Below, piece after piece: positions 51,117 through 59,723 of a stretch of DNA of 64,000 nt (position 1 is the first letter of the stretch; each line of letters begins with the position of its first letter). The notes beneath the pieces are model-generated. The model worked only from the letters and a program-made list of their open reading frames with translations, was not told the origin of the DNA and did not search any database. Both the position numbers and the translations under genes were made by a program. Source of the DNA: Lutibacter maritimus (GTDB lineage: Bacteria > Bacteroidota > Bacteroidia > Flavobacteriales > Flavobacteriaceae); assembly GCF_900116115.1 (NCBI RefSeq), contig NZ_FOZP01000001.1, positions 202,071 to 266,070 of the forward strand. Direction: 5' to 3'.

Positions 51117-52337
51117 ATGTATAAATTAAACAACATAGCATTAGGTACTTATGGAATTATTCCTGGTAAAATGATTGGTGAGGGAATTGCCGTAAAAGGT
51201 TGTTTTGATATGCCTAAAAGAATTGGTATAACGCAAAAGGAATGGGATGATGAAAATGGAGTTGAACCATATGTTGATGCTGATGAACTGTTTTTTGGAG
51301 GTAGAACTATTTATTTTGCTGGAATTATTAAAGGAACAAAAAGTGAAGTTGAAACTAATATTGAGTTGTTAAAAGCTACAATTAATGATTTTACAAGTGT
51401 TGTTCCATTTGAAACACCTTATGGTATATTTTGTGTGAAAGTGGATAAAATTACTCCTACATTTTTTAGAAACGCTTCAACTTTAATTATTGAATTTAGA
51501 GAACCAGAAGTTGGTGCTGTTTGTAATATTGGAAGTTCAACTACAACGTATTATTCAGTTGAATATAGTGAAAGTGCAATCAAAAATAATTGTGAAAGTG
51601 GTTATCACGGATCAGAAGTTGCATTAACTGCTACTGCTGGACAATTTACAAGTACATTAAGTCAATATGCAGCCAATCAATTAGCAATTAATTGGGTGCG
51701 TGAAAACAAACAAGATTATGCCAATGTGAGTGGTACTTGTATTTTAAATCCAACGGTTTATTACAATACTAGAAAATTTGGTGAAATGATTAAAAATGAT
51801 TGTGGATCCGGATATTTTGGTTCGACAGTAAATTATGAAATTGCTGCATATAAATATAGTTCTTTAATTAGTCAAGCGGATGCAGATGCTAAAGCTCAAG
51901 CTGAATTAGATTCTATATTAACACAATCATATGCAAATGAACAAGGTTTTTGCACAATGTCACCACAATTTGAACAAACAGCAAATTATATAAGTCAAAT
52001 TACAATTTATGGTAGTATTAGAACTCAAAAATTTCAAGTAGGAGAGGGTGTTGTACATGGAACAGTTTACAATATTATGATTTATAATGTAACAGTATCA
52101 TATACATCACTTTTAGGTGATACCCCAACATCAATAGTAAATCAACTAATCAATAAAATTAATAATACTACAGAAGAAAGTTGGTCATTTTTTAATCAAA
52201 CACCATTGCACGGAACTCCTGGTTATAAACCAGTAGCAACTATTGAGGGTTCAAATATTTTAGTAATACAATTAAATGCATCTAATTCAGTAACTCATTG
52301 GATTGGTGATAAACCACTTTGGAATGTTCAATCTTAA
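51117..52337 (+). CDS. distal-tail-like protein with two DUF5977-type repeats
   Basis: The 406-residue protein starts 4 bp after the tape measure. The first 140 residues look like a distal tail hub (YKLNNIALGTYGIIPGKMIGEGIAVKG, FFGGRTIYFAGIIKGTKSEVETNIELLKATI). Then come two repeats of the DUF5977 type: FTSTLSQYAANQLAINWV ... YANVSGTC and YSSLISQADADAKAQAEL ... YANEQGFC, each with paired Cys. The tail is a further beta domain. The repeats are surface modules known from Bacteroidota proteins and probably decorate the baseplate. Confidence 0.7.
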   Translation: MYKLNNIALGTYGIIPGKMIGEGIAVKGCFDMPKRIGITQKEWDDENGVEPYVDADELFFGGRTIYFAGIIKGTKSEVETNIELLKATINDFTSVVPFETPYGIFCVKVDKITPTFFRNASTLIIEFREPEVGAVCNIGSSTTTYYSVEYSESAIKNNCESGYHGSEVALTATAGQFTSTLSQYAANQLAINWVRENKQDYANVSGTCILNPTVYYNTRKFGEMIKNDCGSGYFGSTVNYEIAAYKYSSLISQADADAKAQAELDSILTQSYANEQGFCTMSPQFEQTANYISQITIYGSIRTQKFQVGEGVVHGTVYNIMIYNVTVSYTSLLGDTPTSIVNQLINKINNTTEESWSFFNQTPLHGTPGYKPVATIEGSNILVIQLNASNSVTHWIGDKPLWNVQS

Positions 52338-52342
52338 TATTT

Positions 52343-52708
52343 ATGTATACTATAGATAACATATCATTTACAACCTACGGATTACACATTTCAACATCCA
52401 AAGGTATTGCAATGCTTGAAAGTGCCAAAACAGAATTATTTACAATTTACGGAAAAGAAGGTTATCAAATTACAAAGCATAAAGCATCAACACTTGAATT
52501 GAATGGATTTATAATAGCAAATGACATAACAGATTTTAAATCTAAAATAAATTCACTTTCAACAGTTTTTAAAAGTGCAGGATTACGTTCAATTGTTTTA
52601 GATAATAATGCAATTAATTGTTTTGCTGTTGATGGTTTTAGAATAGATAAGGTGCGTATTTATGGAAAAGTATATGCGAGTTTCAATATAAAATTAACAA
52701 TAGTATGA
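52343..52708 (+). CDS. second distal-tail/baseplate protein
   Basis: ATG 52343 (MYTIDNISFTTYGLHIST) gives 121 residues; the upstream frame from 52319 only overlaps the previous gene. The sequence parallels the start of the preceding protein (FTTYGLHI versus LGTYGIIPG), suggesting a related Dit-like fold. It overlaps the next gene by 4 bp. Confidence 0.6.
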   Translation: MYTIDNISFTTYGLHISTSKGIAMLESAKTELFTIYGKEGYQITKHKASTLELNGFIIANDITDFKSKINSLSTVFKSAGLRSIVLDNNAINCFAVDGFRIDKVRIYGKVYASFNIKLTIV

Positions 52709-54414
52709 GTGAGTTAATTATATATAGGAGTGCAGTAGAAGTTGCAAGAGTAATTATTGATGAAAAAACAATACTTACCAAAAAATTGATGAATGAAGAT
52801 AGAATAAATTCTGAATTTTTTACATCAGCAGTTTTACCTATTGAGTTAGGTGATTATATTGTTTTTGATACTAAATATTACTATTTAAATCAGTTACCAG
52901 GTATTGAAAAAGTGAATTCTAATACCTATAAATATACTGCAACTTTTCAAAGTGTGTTGTATGATTTGTACAATAAACTTTTAATTTCATCGGATGGCTT
53001 AAGTGATTTTACCTATGTTGGAAATGCAACTAGTTATATTCAAATGATTGTGAATTCAATGAATGAAATTTCAACAGGTTGGACAGTTGGAACCATTGAT
53101 GAGAGTTATGATAAAACCATTGATTTTGTAAATGAAACTTGTAGAACTGCATTAACAAAAGTTTCTGAAGCTTTTAAATATGAATTTCAATTAGTAGGGA
53201 AAACCATTCACTTTAAGAAAGCAATTGGAACTGTAAAACCTTATACCTTTCAATACGGTAGAGGAAATGGTCTTTACAGTATTGAGCGCAGACAAGTAGA
53301 TAATAAAAGTGTATTTACCCGTGTATATGGATTTGGAGGTACAAAAAATATACCATATACATATAGAGAGAGAGCTAAAAGATTGGTGTTTGAAGAAAGG
53401 AAACTTGAAAAAAATATTTCAATTTTTGGAATACGTGAAGCACAATTTACTGATGATGAAATTTACCCAAAGCGCACAGGAGCTTTAACAGTAACAAATA
53501 TTTTATTTGAAGAAAATGATTTTAATGTAACCGATAGTTATATAGAAGATTCTAGTATTGATTTCGATATTAATGATTATTTACTAAGTGGTTTAACTGC
53601 TAAAATTGTTTTTAAAACTGGTGATCTAACAGGAAATCAATTTGAGATATGGAAATATGACCACATCAATAAACGCATCTATTTTAATCCATTTATTGAT
53701 GGTGATACATACAAATTACCAAACAAAACTTTAATGCCAAAAGTAGGAGATACTTATACTTTGGGGGATTTAGAAATGCCTTATAGTTATGTAATAAAAG
53801 CTGAACAAGATTTAAAAGATGCAACACAACGATTTTTAGATGAAAATAGCGTGCCTAAAATGTTGTATTTCGCAACTATAAACCCAAAATATGTTAAAGA
53901 GAATGCAATTACTTTAGATGCTGGTGATTTGGTTACAATTGTAGATAGTCAATTTGGAATTGATAGAGCAATTAGAATTTCACAAGTATCATTTCCATTA
54001 GTTAATAAGCATCAAATTGAAGCAATTATTGCAGATTTTATACCATACACTTTACAACAATTAGTGACTAAAAACACTACAATTTCAAGTAAAGCTGTTC
54101 AAAGTATTGCAAACAGAATAAATTACATTCAAAACATAAACAACATAAGTAATACTTCAAATAGAACTGAAGTAACAAATGTTTACACCACAGTTTATCC
54201 AGAACCAAATACCGTAGTTATAAATGGCCGTAAATACTATTTTGATAAAGGTTATGACAATACAGTGAATTCTCAAATTTTAGAACCAGGAGATTTTATC
54301 TGGGGTAATTATTGGGATAGGTACACTTTTGTTTTAAAATGGAGATACAAAGGAGGTAATCAATATTTACCTGAAAATTATGATGAAATAGAAACTATAG
54401 AAATAGAGCAATAA
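52705..54414 (+). CDS. baseplate hub / tail-associated protein
   Basis: The 569-residue protein follows the distal tail genes where siphoviruses code the tail-lysin or gp44-like hub. It contains TYKYTATFQSVLYDLYNKLLI and ETCRTALTKVSEAFKYEFQLVGKTIHFKKAIGT, typical of Prophage_tail-like hubs. A VKENAITLDAGDLVTIVDSQFGIDRAIRISQVSFPLVN segment is also typical of Bacteroidota phage hubs. No peptidase motif is evident, so enzymatic activity is uncertain. Confidence 0.7.
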   Translation: MSELIIYRSAVEVARVIIDEKTILTKKLMNEDRINSEFFTSAVLPIELGDYIVFDTKYYYLNQLPGIEKVNSNTYKYTATFQSVLYDLYNKLLISSDGLSDFTYVGNATSYIQMIVNSMNEISTGWTVGTIDESYDKTIDFVNETCRTALTKVSEAFKYEFQLVGKTIHFKKAIGTVKPYTFQYGRGNGLYSIERRQVDNKSVFTRVYGFGGTKNIPYTYRERAKRLVFEERKLEKNISIFGIREAQFTDDEIYPKRTGALTVTNILFEENDFNVTDSYIEDSSIDFDINDYLLSGLTAKIVFKTGDLTGNQFEIWKYDHINKRIYFNPFIDGDTYKLPNKTLMPKVGDTYTLGDLEMPYSYVIKAEQDLKDATQRFLDENSVPKMLYFATINPKYVKENAITLDAGDLVTIVDSQFGIDRAIRISQVSFPLVNKHQIEAIIADFIPYTLQQLVTKNTTISSKAVQSIANRINYIQNINNISNTSNRTEVTNVYTTVYPEPNTVVINGRKYYFDKGYDNTVNSQILEPGDFIWGNYWDRYTFVLKWRYKGGNQYLPENYDEIETIEIEQ

Positions 54415-54605
54415 TGAGTTGGATTCATAAAATATTAAAGCTAAAAGTTAAAGAATTAGAAACAGTTGAAACACCAGTTTATTTGGCAACGGTTGATGAA
54501 GATGGCTTGTTTGGAAAAACAGGATACCCATCGAAAAAAATAGATGGTGGCGCGCCAGATAGCGTGTATTTGCCAACTCAAAAATGTGATGGTGGCGAAC
54601 CTTAA
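54414..54605 (+). CDS. small tail-region protein with DGG repeats
   Basis: The 63-residue product overlaps the hub stop by one base. It ends in a Pro/Gly-rich segment with two similar units (KIDGGAPDSVYLPTQ, then KCDGGEP). The base composition becomes more GC-rich here than in neighbours. It may be a fibre-attachment piece; function is unknown. Confidence 0.45.
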   Translation: MSWIHKILKLKVKELETVETPVYLATVDEDGLFGKTGYPSKKIDGGAPDSVYLPTQKCDGGEP

Positions 54606-54616
54606 AAAGTAAAATT

Positions 54617-55315
54617 ATGGCAGATATAATACAAATAAGAAGAGGAACAGCTGCACTGTGGACCTCAAGAAATCCAACTCTAGCAGAGGGGGAAGAAGGT
54701 TATGAAACAGACACGGGAAAAGAAAAGCGCGGTGATGGCGTTACAGCTTGGAATGATTTACAATACAAAACGGTGAGTTCCGCCGATCCTTTAAATTTAG
54801 GATATTACGCAACAGAATCTGCATTAAGAGCCGCCCATCCAACTGGCATTGAGGGTAATTATGCCATTGTTGGCGCAACTGATACCGTTTGGATATGGGA
54901 CGTTGACACGCCTGATTGGGTAGATAGTGGTAGTGCAGCAGGTTTATTGCCAATTAATAGTGTTGGCTATGCCGAACTTAAACCAGCTTTTAAAACAATT
55001 ATAGACTTAGGTAACGTAAGCGGAACTGTTAATTTAGATTGGAGTTTAGCGGTTCGTTATAAATTGCATTTAATAGGAAATGTAACATTAACAATGACAA
55101 AGTATGCTGATTATGCAGGCGCAAAAGTGCAAGACTTACATATTAGCAGTAGTTCGCCAAGCAATGTTATAACGTGGCAAACAGGCGTTAATGTTGCTGA
55201 TTTTGATGATGTACCTATTGATTTTACAACAAGTGGAATTGTAAATTATATTTCTGCTCAATGTTTGAATGGAACAACTCCAATATTTAGAATGTCAAAT
55301 TATTTAAGACCTTAA
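54617..55315 (+). CDS. tail fibre protein with Mtd-like N-terminal domain
   Basis: The 232-residue protein starts with IIQIRRGTAALWTSRNPTLAEGEEGYETDTGKEKRGDG, the repeat seen at the N-terminus of the major tropism determinant and related fibres. It is a phage-attachment module. The rest is a beta-rich domain with few charged residues (LGNVSGTVNLDWSLAV, LIGNVTLTMTKY). Codon use is more GC-rich than in the late genes before it, suggesting a separately exchanged gene. It probably contributes to receptor binding. Confidence 0.7.
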   Translation: MADIIQIRRGTAALWTSRNPTLAEGEEGYETDTGKEKRGDGVTAWNDLQYKTVSSADPLNLGYYATESALRAAHPTGIEGNYAIVGATDTVWIWDVDTPDWVDSGSAAGLLPINSVGYAELKPAFKTIIDLGNVSGTVNLDWSLAVRYKLHLIGNVTLTMTKYADYAGAKVQDLHISSSSPSNVITWQTGVNVADFDDVPIDFTTSGIVNYISAQCLNGTTPIFRMSNYLRP

Positions 55316-55318
55316 ATT

Positions 55319-56740
55319 ATGGCAATATTCGGAAATAAAAATGTTGGATTTGGATTAATAAAAAATGATGTTACATCTTTTATTACTAAGTGGGTTGTTG
55401 CTAATAACGATACAATTTCACTTCCTTTAGCTAATGGATATTCATATGATTTTACAGTAGATTGGGGTGATGGAAGTAATGATACAAACATCACTTCTTA
55501 TAATGATATTAATAATACTCATACATATGTTGCTGCAGGTACATATACAGTAAAAATAAGTGGAATTATAGGAGCTTTTGTATCTAATAGTTATACAGAT
55601 AGAAATAAGATATTTGAAGTTATACAATGGGGTACAAACATTTGGTATGCACTTAATTTTAAAGGTTGTCAAAACTTAAATATTACTGCTTTAGATATAC
55701 CTATTTTCGGTACAAATGCAACTATTCAAAGGTTATTTGCAGAAAATGGTGCAATGACTATAAATAATTTAGAAAATTGGGATGTTTCTAAAGTTATAAA
55801 TTTTGCTGAAAGTTTTCAACTATGTTCGTTTTCTAATGATTTATCTAATTGGGATGTTGGGAATGGTTTAAATTTTTCTTCTATGTTTTATCAAAGTGGT
55901 GGGTTTAACTCAGCAATAGGTAATTGGAATATGTCTAAAGCTACTAATTTAGGTAGAATGTTTTATGGGAGTACATCATTCAATCAACCATTAAATAATT
56001 GGGATGTTTCAAAAGTAACTACGATGTATCAAATGTTCTTAGATGCAAGAGTATTCAATCAACCATTAAATAATTGGAACACAGCATCTGTGAAAGATAT
56101 TAGTTACATGTTCTTTTTATCAGATGCATTTAATCAAGATATAAGTGATTGGAATATTAGTCAAGTTACAGATGCTCGTGTAATGTTCACAACTTCTTAT
56201 TTTAACTCGGATAACTATGATTTACTATTAATAGGATGGCAAAGTCAAACACATAAAAGTAATGTAATATTTAGTGCTGGAAGTGCAAAATATACTTTAA
56301 ACAGTCCATCTAATACAGCTAGAAATAATTTGATTAATGATGGATGGGTTATAACTGATGGAGGGTATAGATTTCTTGAAAACTATAATGCGATTAGAAA
56401 TAGCGGTTTTGATACTGATACAGAATGGAATTATGATTCTAGTTGGAGTATATCTGGAGGATTATTTATTGATAATGGTGGGGGTAGGGCTTACCAAAGT
56501 TTGCCTTCATATTTAACAGGAAGAACATTTAGAATTAAATACGATATAGTATCATTAATAAGTGGTTCTGTTAGAATAGATTGTGGTAATGGTACTTTAG
56601 GTACACCAAGAACTCAAATTGGACATTATGAAGAAGATTTAGTATTTAGTGGTGCAGGATATAATTTATATATAAATCAAGTAGGCAGAACTTTTAATGG
56701 CTCAGTTGATAATGTACAAGCAATTTTATTACCTCAGTAA
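55319..56740 (+). CDS. tail adhesin with BspA-type (DUF285) leucine-rich repeats
   Basis: The 473-residue protein has a PKD-like start (SYDFTVDWGDGSNDTNI, HTYVAAGTYTVKI). About seven BspA/DUF285 repeats follow (LENWDVSKVINFAESF, LSNWDVGNGLNFSSMF, LNNWDVSKVTTMYQMF, LNNWNTASVKDISYMF and so on). A C-terminal beta-sandwich resembles a carbohydrate-binding module (FDTDTEWNYDSSWSISGG). BspA repeats mediate surface adhesion in Bacteroidota and protists. In a tail cluster this protein is the best receptor-binding candidate. Confidence 0.75.
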   Translation: MAIFGNKNVGFGLIKNDVTSFITKWVVANNDTISLPLANGYSYDFTVDWGDGSNDTNITSYNDINNTHTYVAAGTYTVKISGIIGAFVSNSYTDRNKIFEVIQWGTNIWYALNFKGCQNLNITALDIPIFGTNATIQRLFAENGAMTINNLENWDVSKVINFAESFQLCSFSNDLSNWDVGNGLNFSSMFYQSGGFNSAIGNWNMSKATNLGRMFYGSTSFNQPLNNWDVSKVTTMYQMFLDARVFNQPLNNWNTASVKDISYMFFLSDAFNQDISDWNISQVTDARVMFTTSYFNSDNYDLLLIGWQSQTHKSNVIFSAGSAKYTLNSPSNTARNNLINDGWVITDGGYRFLENYNAIRNSGFDTDTEWNYDSSWSISGGLFIDNGGGRAYQSLPSYLTGRTFRIKYDIVSLISGSVRIDCGNGTLGTPRTQIGHYEEDLVFSGAGYNLYINQVGRTFNGSVDNVQAILLPQ

Positions 56741-56749
56741 ACAATCGAT

Positions 56750-57265
56750 ATGAAATACGCAACAAAAATAAATAACCAAATACAAAAGTACGCCAAGTAT
56801 CCAACTAGCATAGGCAATAGTACTATTTCAATTGGGCTATCAGATATTCAATTACAACAATTAGGTTTTTACTTAATTATTTATCCATTATTGAATAAAG
56901 GTGAAAGTTATAAGGAAATAGAATTGTCAAATTTTAATGATGAAACTATGGAAGTATTGGTTGGTGTGAATAAAGAAATTGAACCAACAGCGCAGCAATT
57001 ATATGATGAGCTAATTGAGCAAGGTAAAATTGTTTTTGATGAATTTAGAACTTCGTTAGCCAAAGCTGGAGTAAACTACCTGCTTAAAGGAGATGTTCCG
57101 CAAGCGTTAAAAGACTTAGTAGTTGAATTAGAAACAACTAAATCAAATATTAATCAAGTATTGCAATTGTATTTAAGTTACAATAATGTAGCAAAATTAA
57201 AAGCTTTCAGATTTGATACTCCAGAAGCAGAAGAATTTAAAAATAGAATAGAAAATTTTAAATAA
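56750..57265 (+). CDS. tail-region protein, unknown
   Basis: The 171-residue product has a beta start (GLSDIQLQQLGFYLIIYPLLNKGESYKEIEL) and a helical C-terminus (AGVNYLLKGDVPQALKDLVVELETTKSNINQVLQLYL). It lies between the adhesin and membrane genes. Its position suggests a fibre-assembly or chaperone role, but this is a guess. Confidence 0.5.
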   Translation: MKYATKINNQIQKYAKYPTSIGNSTISIGLSDIQLQQLGFYLIIYPLLNKGESYKEIELSNFNDETMEVLVGVNKEIEPTAQQLYDELIEQGKIVFDEFRTSLAKAGVNYLLKGDVPQALKDLVVELETTKSNINQVLQLYLSYNNVAKLKAFRFDTPEAEEFKNRIENFK

Positions 57266-57266
57266 A

Positions 57267-57770
57267 ATGAATTTACGAAACCGACTTTTTAATTACGAAA
57301 AATGGCTTGTAGTTTTGTTACTAACAATGCCAATAGTTTTAATTGCTTTTGATAACGGAATTGTGCGCAATAGTATTAGTAATTACGTGTATATGCAACA
57401 TAATCAAGTCTATTACTTTTTGCTAATAATTTCAGCTTCAATGTTTGGTTATAGTGGTGCCATCTGGCGAAAAAACTACAACATAATTTTAGGTGCATTA
57501 TTAGCTGGTGTTGTACTTACTCCACATTTAAGTTTTCCAACACTACATTTTACATTAGCAGGTTTATTTTTTGCTTACTCAATAGTTGTTATGATTTTGT
57601 ACAGTTCCAAAGAGCAACGAAAATTTAAAATATATGCAGCAGCTTTTATTGTTATTGGTATGCTTGGCCATTTTGTTTTTGAATGGTACAGCTTATTAAT
57701 AGCGGAATGGTTAGGGGTGGTTCCAATTGCAATTCACTTTATTGGAGAAACACTCGGAAAAATAGATTAA
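57267..57770 (+). CDS. multi-pass membrane protein near lysis genes
   Basis: The 167-residue protein has about five hydrophobic segments (for example WLVVLLLTMPIVLIAF, QVYYFLLIISASMFGYSGA, YAAAFIVIGMLGHFVF). The SISNYVYM/HNQVYYFLL portion recalls DUF998-like membrane proteins. It starts 1 bp after the previous stop. It may help lysis or block superinfection; neither is shown. Confidence 0.55.
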   Translation: MNLRNRLFNYEKWLVVLLLTMPIVLIAFDNGIVRNSISNYVYMQHNQVYYFLLIISASMFGYSGAIWRKNYNIILGALLAGVVLTPHLSFPTLHFTLAGLFFAYSIVVMILYSSKEQRKFKIYAAAFIVIGMLGHFVFEWYSLLIAEWLGVVPIAIHFIGETLGKID

Positions 57771-57789
57771 AAATTAAAATAGATTAAAA

Positions 57790-58311
57790 ATGAAATTCAT
57801 CACCCTAATTTACACATTTATTGCTTCAAATTTAGCTTTAATTCATAAAGGTACATTTTTAGTAAAATTAAAATCAAGTGCTTCATTAGCAATTGCACTA
57901 AGTCCAATTGCTTATGTAACGGAGAAAATTACGCATTGGGCATTTGATAATCAAGAATATGTAATGTTTGTATTTATCGCAATTGCAATAGATCATTTAC
58001 TTGGTTCAATTCTTCATTTAATTAAACGTGATTTTTCACTTAAAAAAAATATTACAGGATTAATAACTAAAATAGGATTAGTGGTTGCTGTAGGCTTTTT
58101 ATTTGAAGGAGTTAATGCTATTGCAAAAGATGATTCATTTATAAAAGAGTACCTGGTTATTGTTTTGCGATTAACTGTTTTTATGTACCCAGCAGGCTCA
58201 GCTTTTTATAATAGTTCAATATTAACAAAAGGGAAGTTTCCACCAATTGGTTGGATGAACAAATTGAAAAAATTTGAAGAAAATTTGGATTTAAAAAACT
58301 TTAAAGAATAA
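57790..58311 (+). CDS. holin-like membrane protein
   Basis: This 173-residue protein has three or four membrane segments (SSASLAIALSPIAYVTEKI, VMFVFIAIAIDHLLGSILHLI, IGLVVAVGFLFEGVNAIA, LVIVLRLTVFMYPAGSAFY) and a charged tail. The AIDHLLGSI..LIKRDFSLKKNITGLITKIG pattern matches phage holins. It overlaps the probable endolysin gene by one base, the usual lysis-cassette order. Confidence 0.7.
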   Translation: MKFITLIYTFIASNLALIHKGTFLVKLKSSASLAIALSPIAYVTEKITHWAFDNQEYVMFVFIAIAIDHLLGSILHLIKRDFSLKKNITGLITKIGLVVAVGFLFEGVNAIAKDDSFIKEYLVIVLRLTVFMYPAGSAFYNSSILTKGKFPPIGWMNKLKKFEENLDLKNFKE

Positions 58312-58721
58312 TGAAAGCAAAATTAATACGATTAGTACAGGAAGCTAAACAAACATTAGATGCGTTTTTATTTTTTGATGATGACGTAAATTTAATTTTT
58401 GAATGCAAAGCTTTAGAGTTGCCAGACCGTAACAACGATAATTCTATAAGTAGAGTTCCGGAAGGAAAATACACTTGTAAATTACGTTATTCAGAAAAAT
58501 ACGGATGGCATTACATTTTATTAAATGTTAAAGGTCGCGAATTAATTCTCATTCATTTTGGAAACTACTATACTGATACAAGAGGTTGTATAATTGTTGG
58601 TAATGCTTTTACAGATATTAATGGTGATGGTTTTAGAGATGTTACTTCTTCTAAAAAAACATTAAAACGTATTTTAGAAATTGCTCCTGCAGAGTTCGAA
58701 TTAATAATTGTAAATGAATAA
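58311..58721 (+). CDS. DUF5675-like protein, candidate endolysin
   Basis: The 136-residue product follows the holin directly. It shows CKALELPDRNNDNSISRVPEGKYTCKLRYSEKYG and LILIHFGNYYTDTRGCIIVG, the DUF5675 pattern. The HFGN...DTRGCI stretch with conserved His, Asp and Cys resembles L,D-peptidase/transpeptidase active sites. No other lysin is present in the prophage, so this is the best candidate for cutting peptidoglycan cross-links. Enzyme activity is inferred. Confidence 0.65.
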   Translation: MKAKLIRLVQEAKQTLDAFLFFDDDVNLIFECKALELPDRNNDNSISRVPEGKYTCKLRYSEKYGWHYILLNVKGRELILIHFGNYYTDTRGCIIVGNAFTDINGDGFRDVTSSKKTLKRILEIAPAEFELIIVNE

Positions 58722-59376
58722 AATGTTACAGCTGCTATCAATACAAAATTTAAAAACATATGCGCTCATAATAGCAATTATTTGTGTGGTGTGGTTTTAT
58801 AAAAGTTGGGAATTTAGAGGTGTAGAAATGCAACGACAAGCTGAAAATATGGAGCAAATTAGAAAATATGATAGTTTAAAATTTGCTTCACAAACCTACA
58901 CTAAAAAAGAATTAGACCAATATTTAGAATACAACAGAAAAGATTTACAGCAATTTCTTAAAGAAAATAAAATAGCAACTCGAAAGATTGAGCAAATTAT
59001 TACGCAAAGTTTAAAATATAGAGATACAACTATTAAAAACGTAAATCTACAACCAATTTTAGATGCTATTAAGCAAAAACAAAACATAAAAGTTCCTGTA
59101 ATAGATTCTACAGCTTGTATGATAATTAAAGGGTATGTTGTTTTTGAAAATGACACTTTAAGCTTAAACATAACAGATCGGCAATTTAAAAACACAAGTG
59201 ATGTTATTAAATATTGGGAACGCAATCAGTGGAAGTTTTTAGGCATAAAAACAAGACTATTTGGAAGAAAACAAGCTACTGTAATTATTAAGGATGCTTG
59301 CGGAAACACTCAAACTTTTGTTATTGATAAAAATAAAAAACCCACTTCTCTGTTAGAAGTGGGTAAATTGCTATGA
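58714..59376 (+). CDS. spanin-like (Rz) protein
   Basis: The 220-residue product has one N-terminal membrane anchor (YALIIAIICVVWFYKSW) and a long helical periplasmic part (QAENMEQIRKYDSLKF ... YLEYNRKDLQQFLKEN), followed by a small beta domain. This is the topology of an inner-membrane spanin and it is the last late gene after holin and lysin. It overlaps the lysin by 8 bp; ATG 58723 is an alternative start. Confidence 0.6.
   Translation: MNKMLQLLSIQNLKTYALIIAIICVVWFYKSWEFRGVEMQRQAENMEQIRKYDSLKFASQTYTKKELDQYLEYNRKDLQQFLKENKIATRKIEQIITQSLKYRDTTIKNVNLQPILDAIKQKQNIKVPVIDSTACMIIKGYVVFENDTLSLNITDRQFKNTSDVIKYWERNQWKFLGIKTRLFGRKQATVIIKDACGNTQTFVIDKNKKPTSLLEVGKLL
59341..59363 (+). terminator. hairpin at the end of the late operon
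   Basis: CCCACTTCT and AGAAGTGGG form a 9-bp stem within the last codons of the spanin-like gene. It probably ends late transcription before the convergent integrase unit. A short T-run is lacking, so efficiency is uncertain. Confidence 0.5.
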
Positions 59377-59423
59377 AAAAGAATTGCCTTTCGGCAACAA
59401 TCAAATATAAAGTAAATATTTGA

Positions 59424-59711
59424 TTATTCTTTATTATTTGATTTTTTTTTAAAATCTTGAATATAATTTAAAGCTGATTTATGAGCTATTTTCTGATATT
59501 TATCAATTAAATTATTTAATTCTGAAGACTCAATATTAAATTCATTTTTAATTGATGCTTTAATAAAACTCCCAGATATATCAGATTCTAAATCGTTTAA
59601 ACAAGTGCTGTAATAATCATCATCTATATCAATAAATGGAGCATTTACAATATTATGTTTAAAGTCATCAAATGATATTCTAGTTAATTTTTTGAATAAT
59701 GTTTCATCCAT
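59424..59711 (-). CDS. small acidic protein downstream of integrase
   Basis: ATG 59711 gives 95 residues (MDETLFKKLTRISFDDF). It begins 12 bp after the integrase stop on the same strand and so is likely co-transcribed. It is helical and acidic, unlike a basic excisionase. It could modulate the recombinase or be cargo. No family is recognised, and no other excisionase candidate is visible. Confidence 0.5.
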   Translation of the reverse strand: MDETLFKKLTRISFDDFKHNIVNAPFIDIDDDYYSTCLNDLESDISGSFIKASIKNEFNIESSELNNLIDKYQKIAHKSALNYIQDFKKKSNNKE

Positions 59712-59723
59712 ACATCGCAAATT

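Noticed and set aside
54617-55315. Diversity-generating retroelement suggested by the Mtd-like fibre start
   Set aside because: No reverse transcriptase gene and no template/variable repeat pair were found in the window; only the attachment domain is shared.
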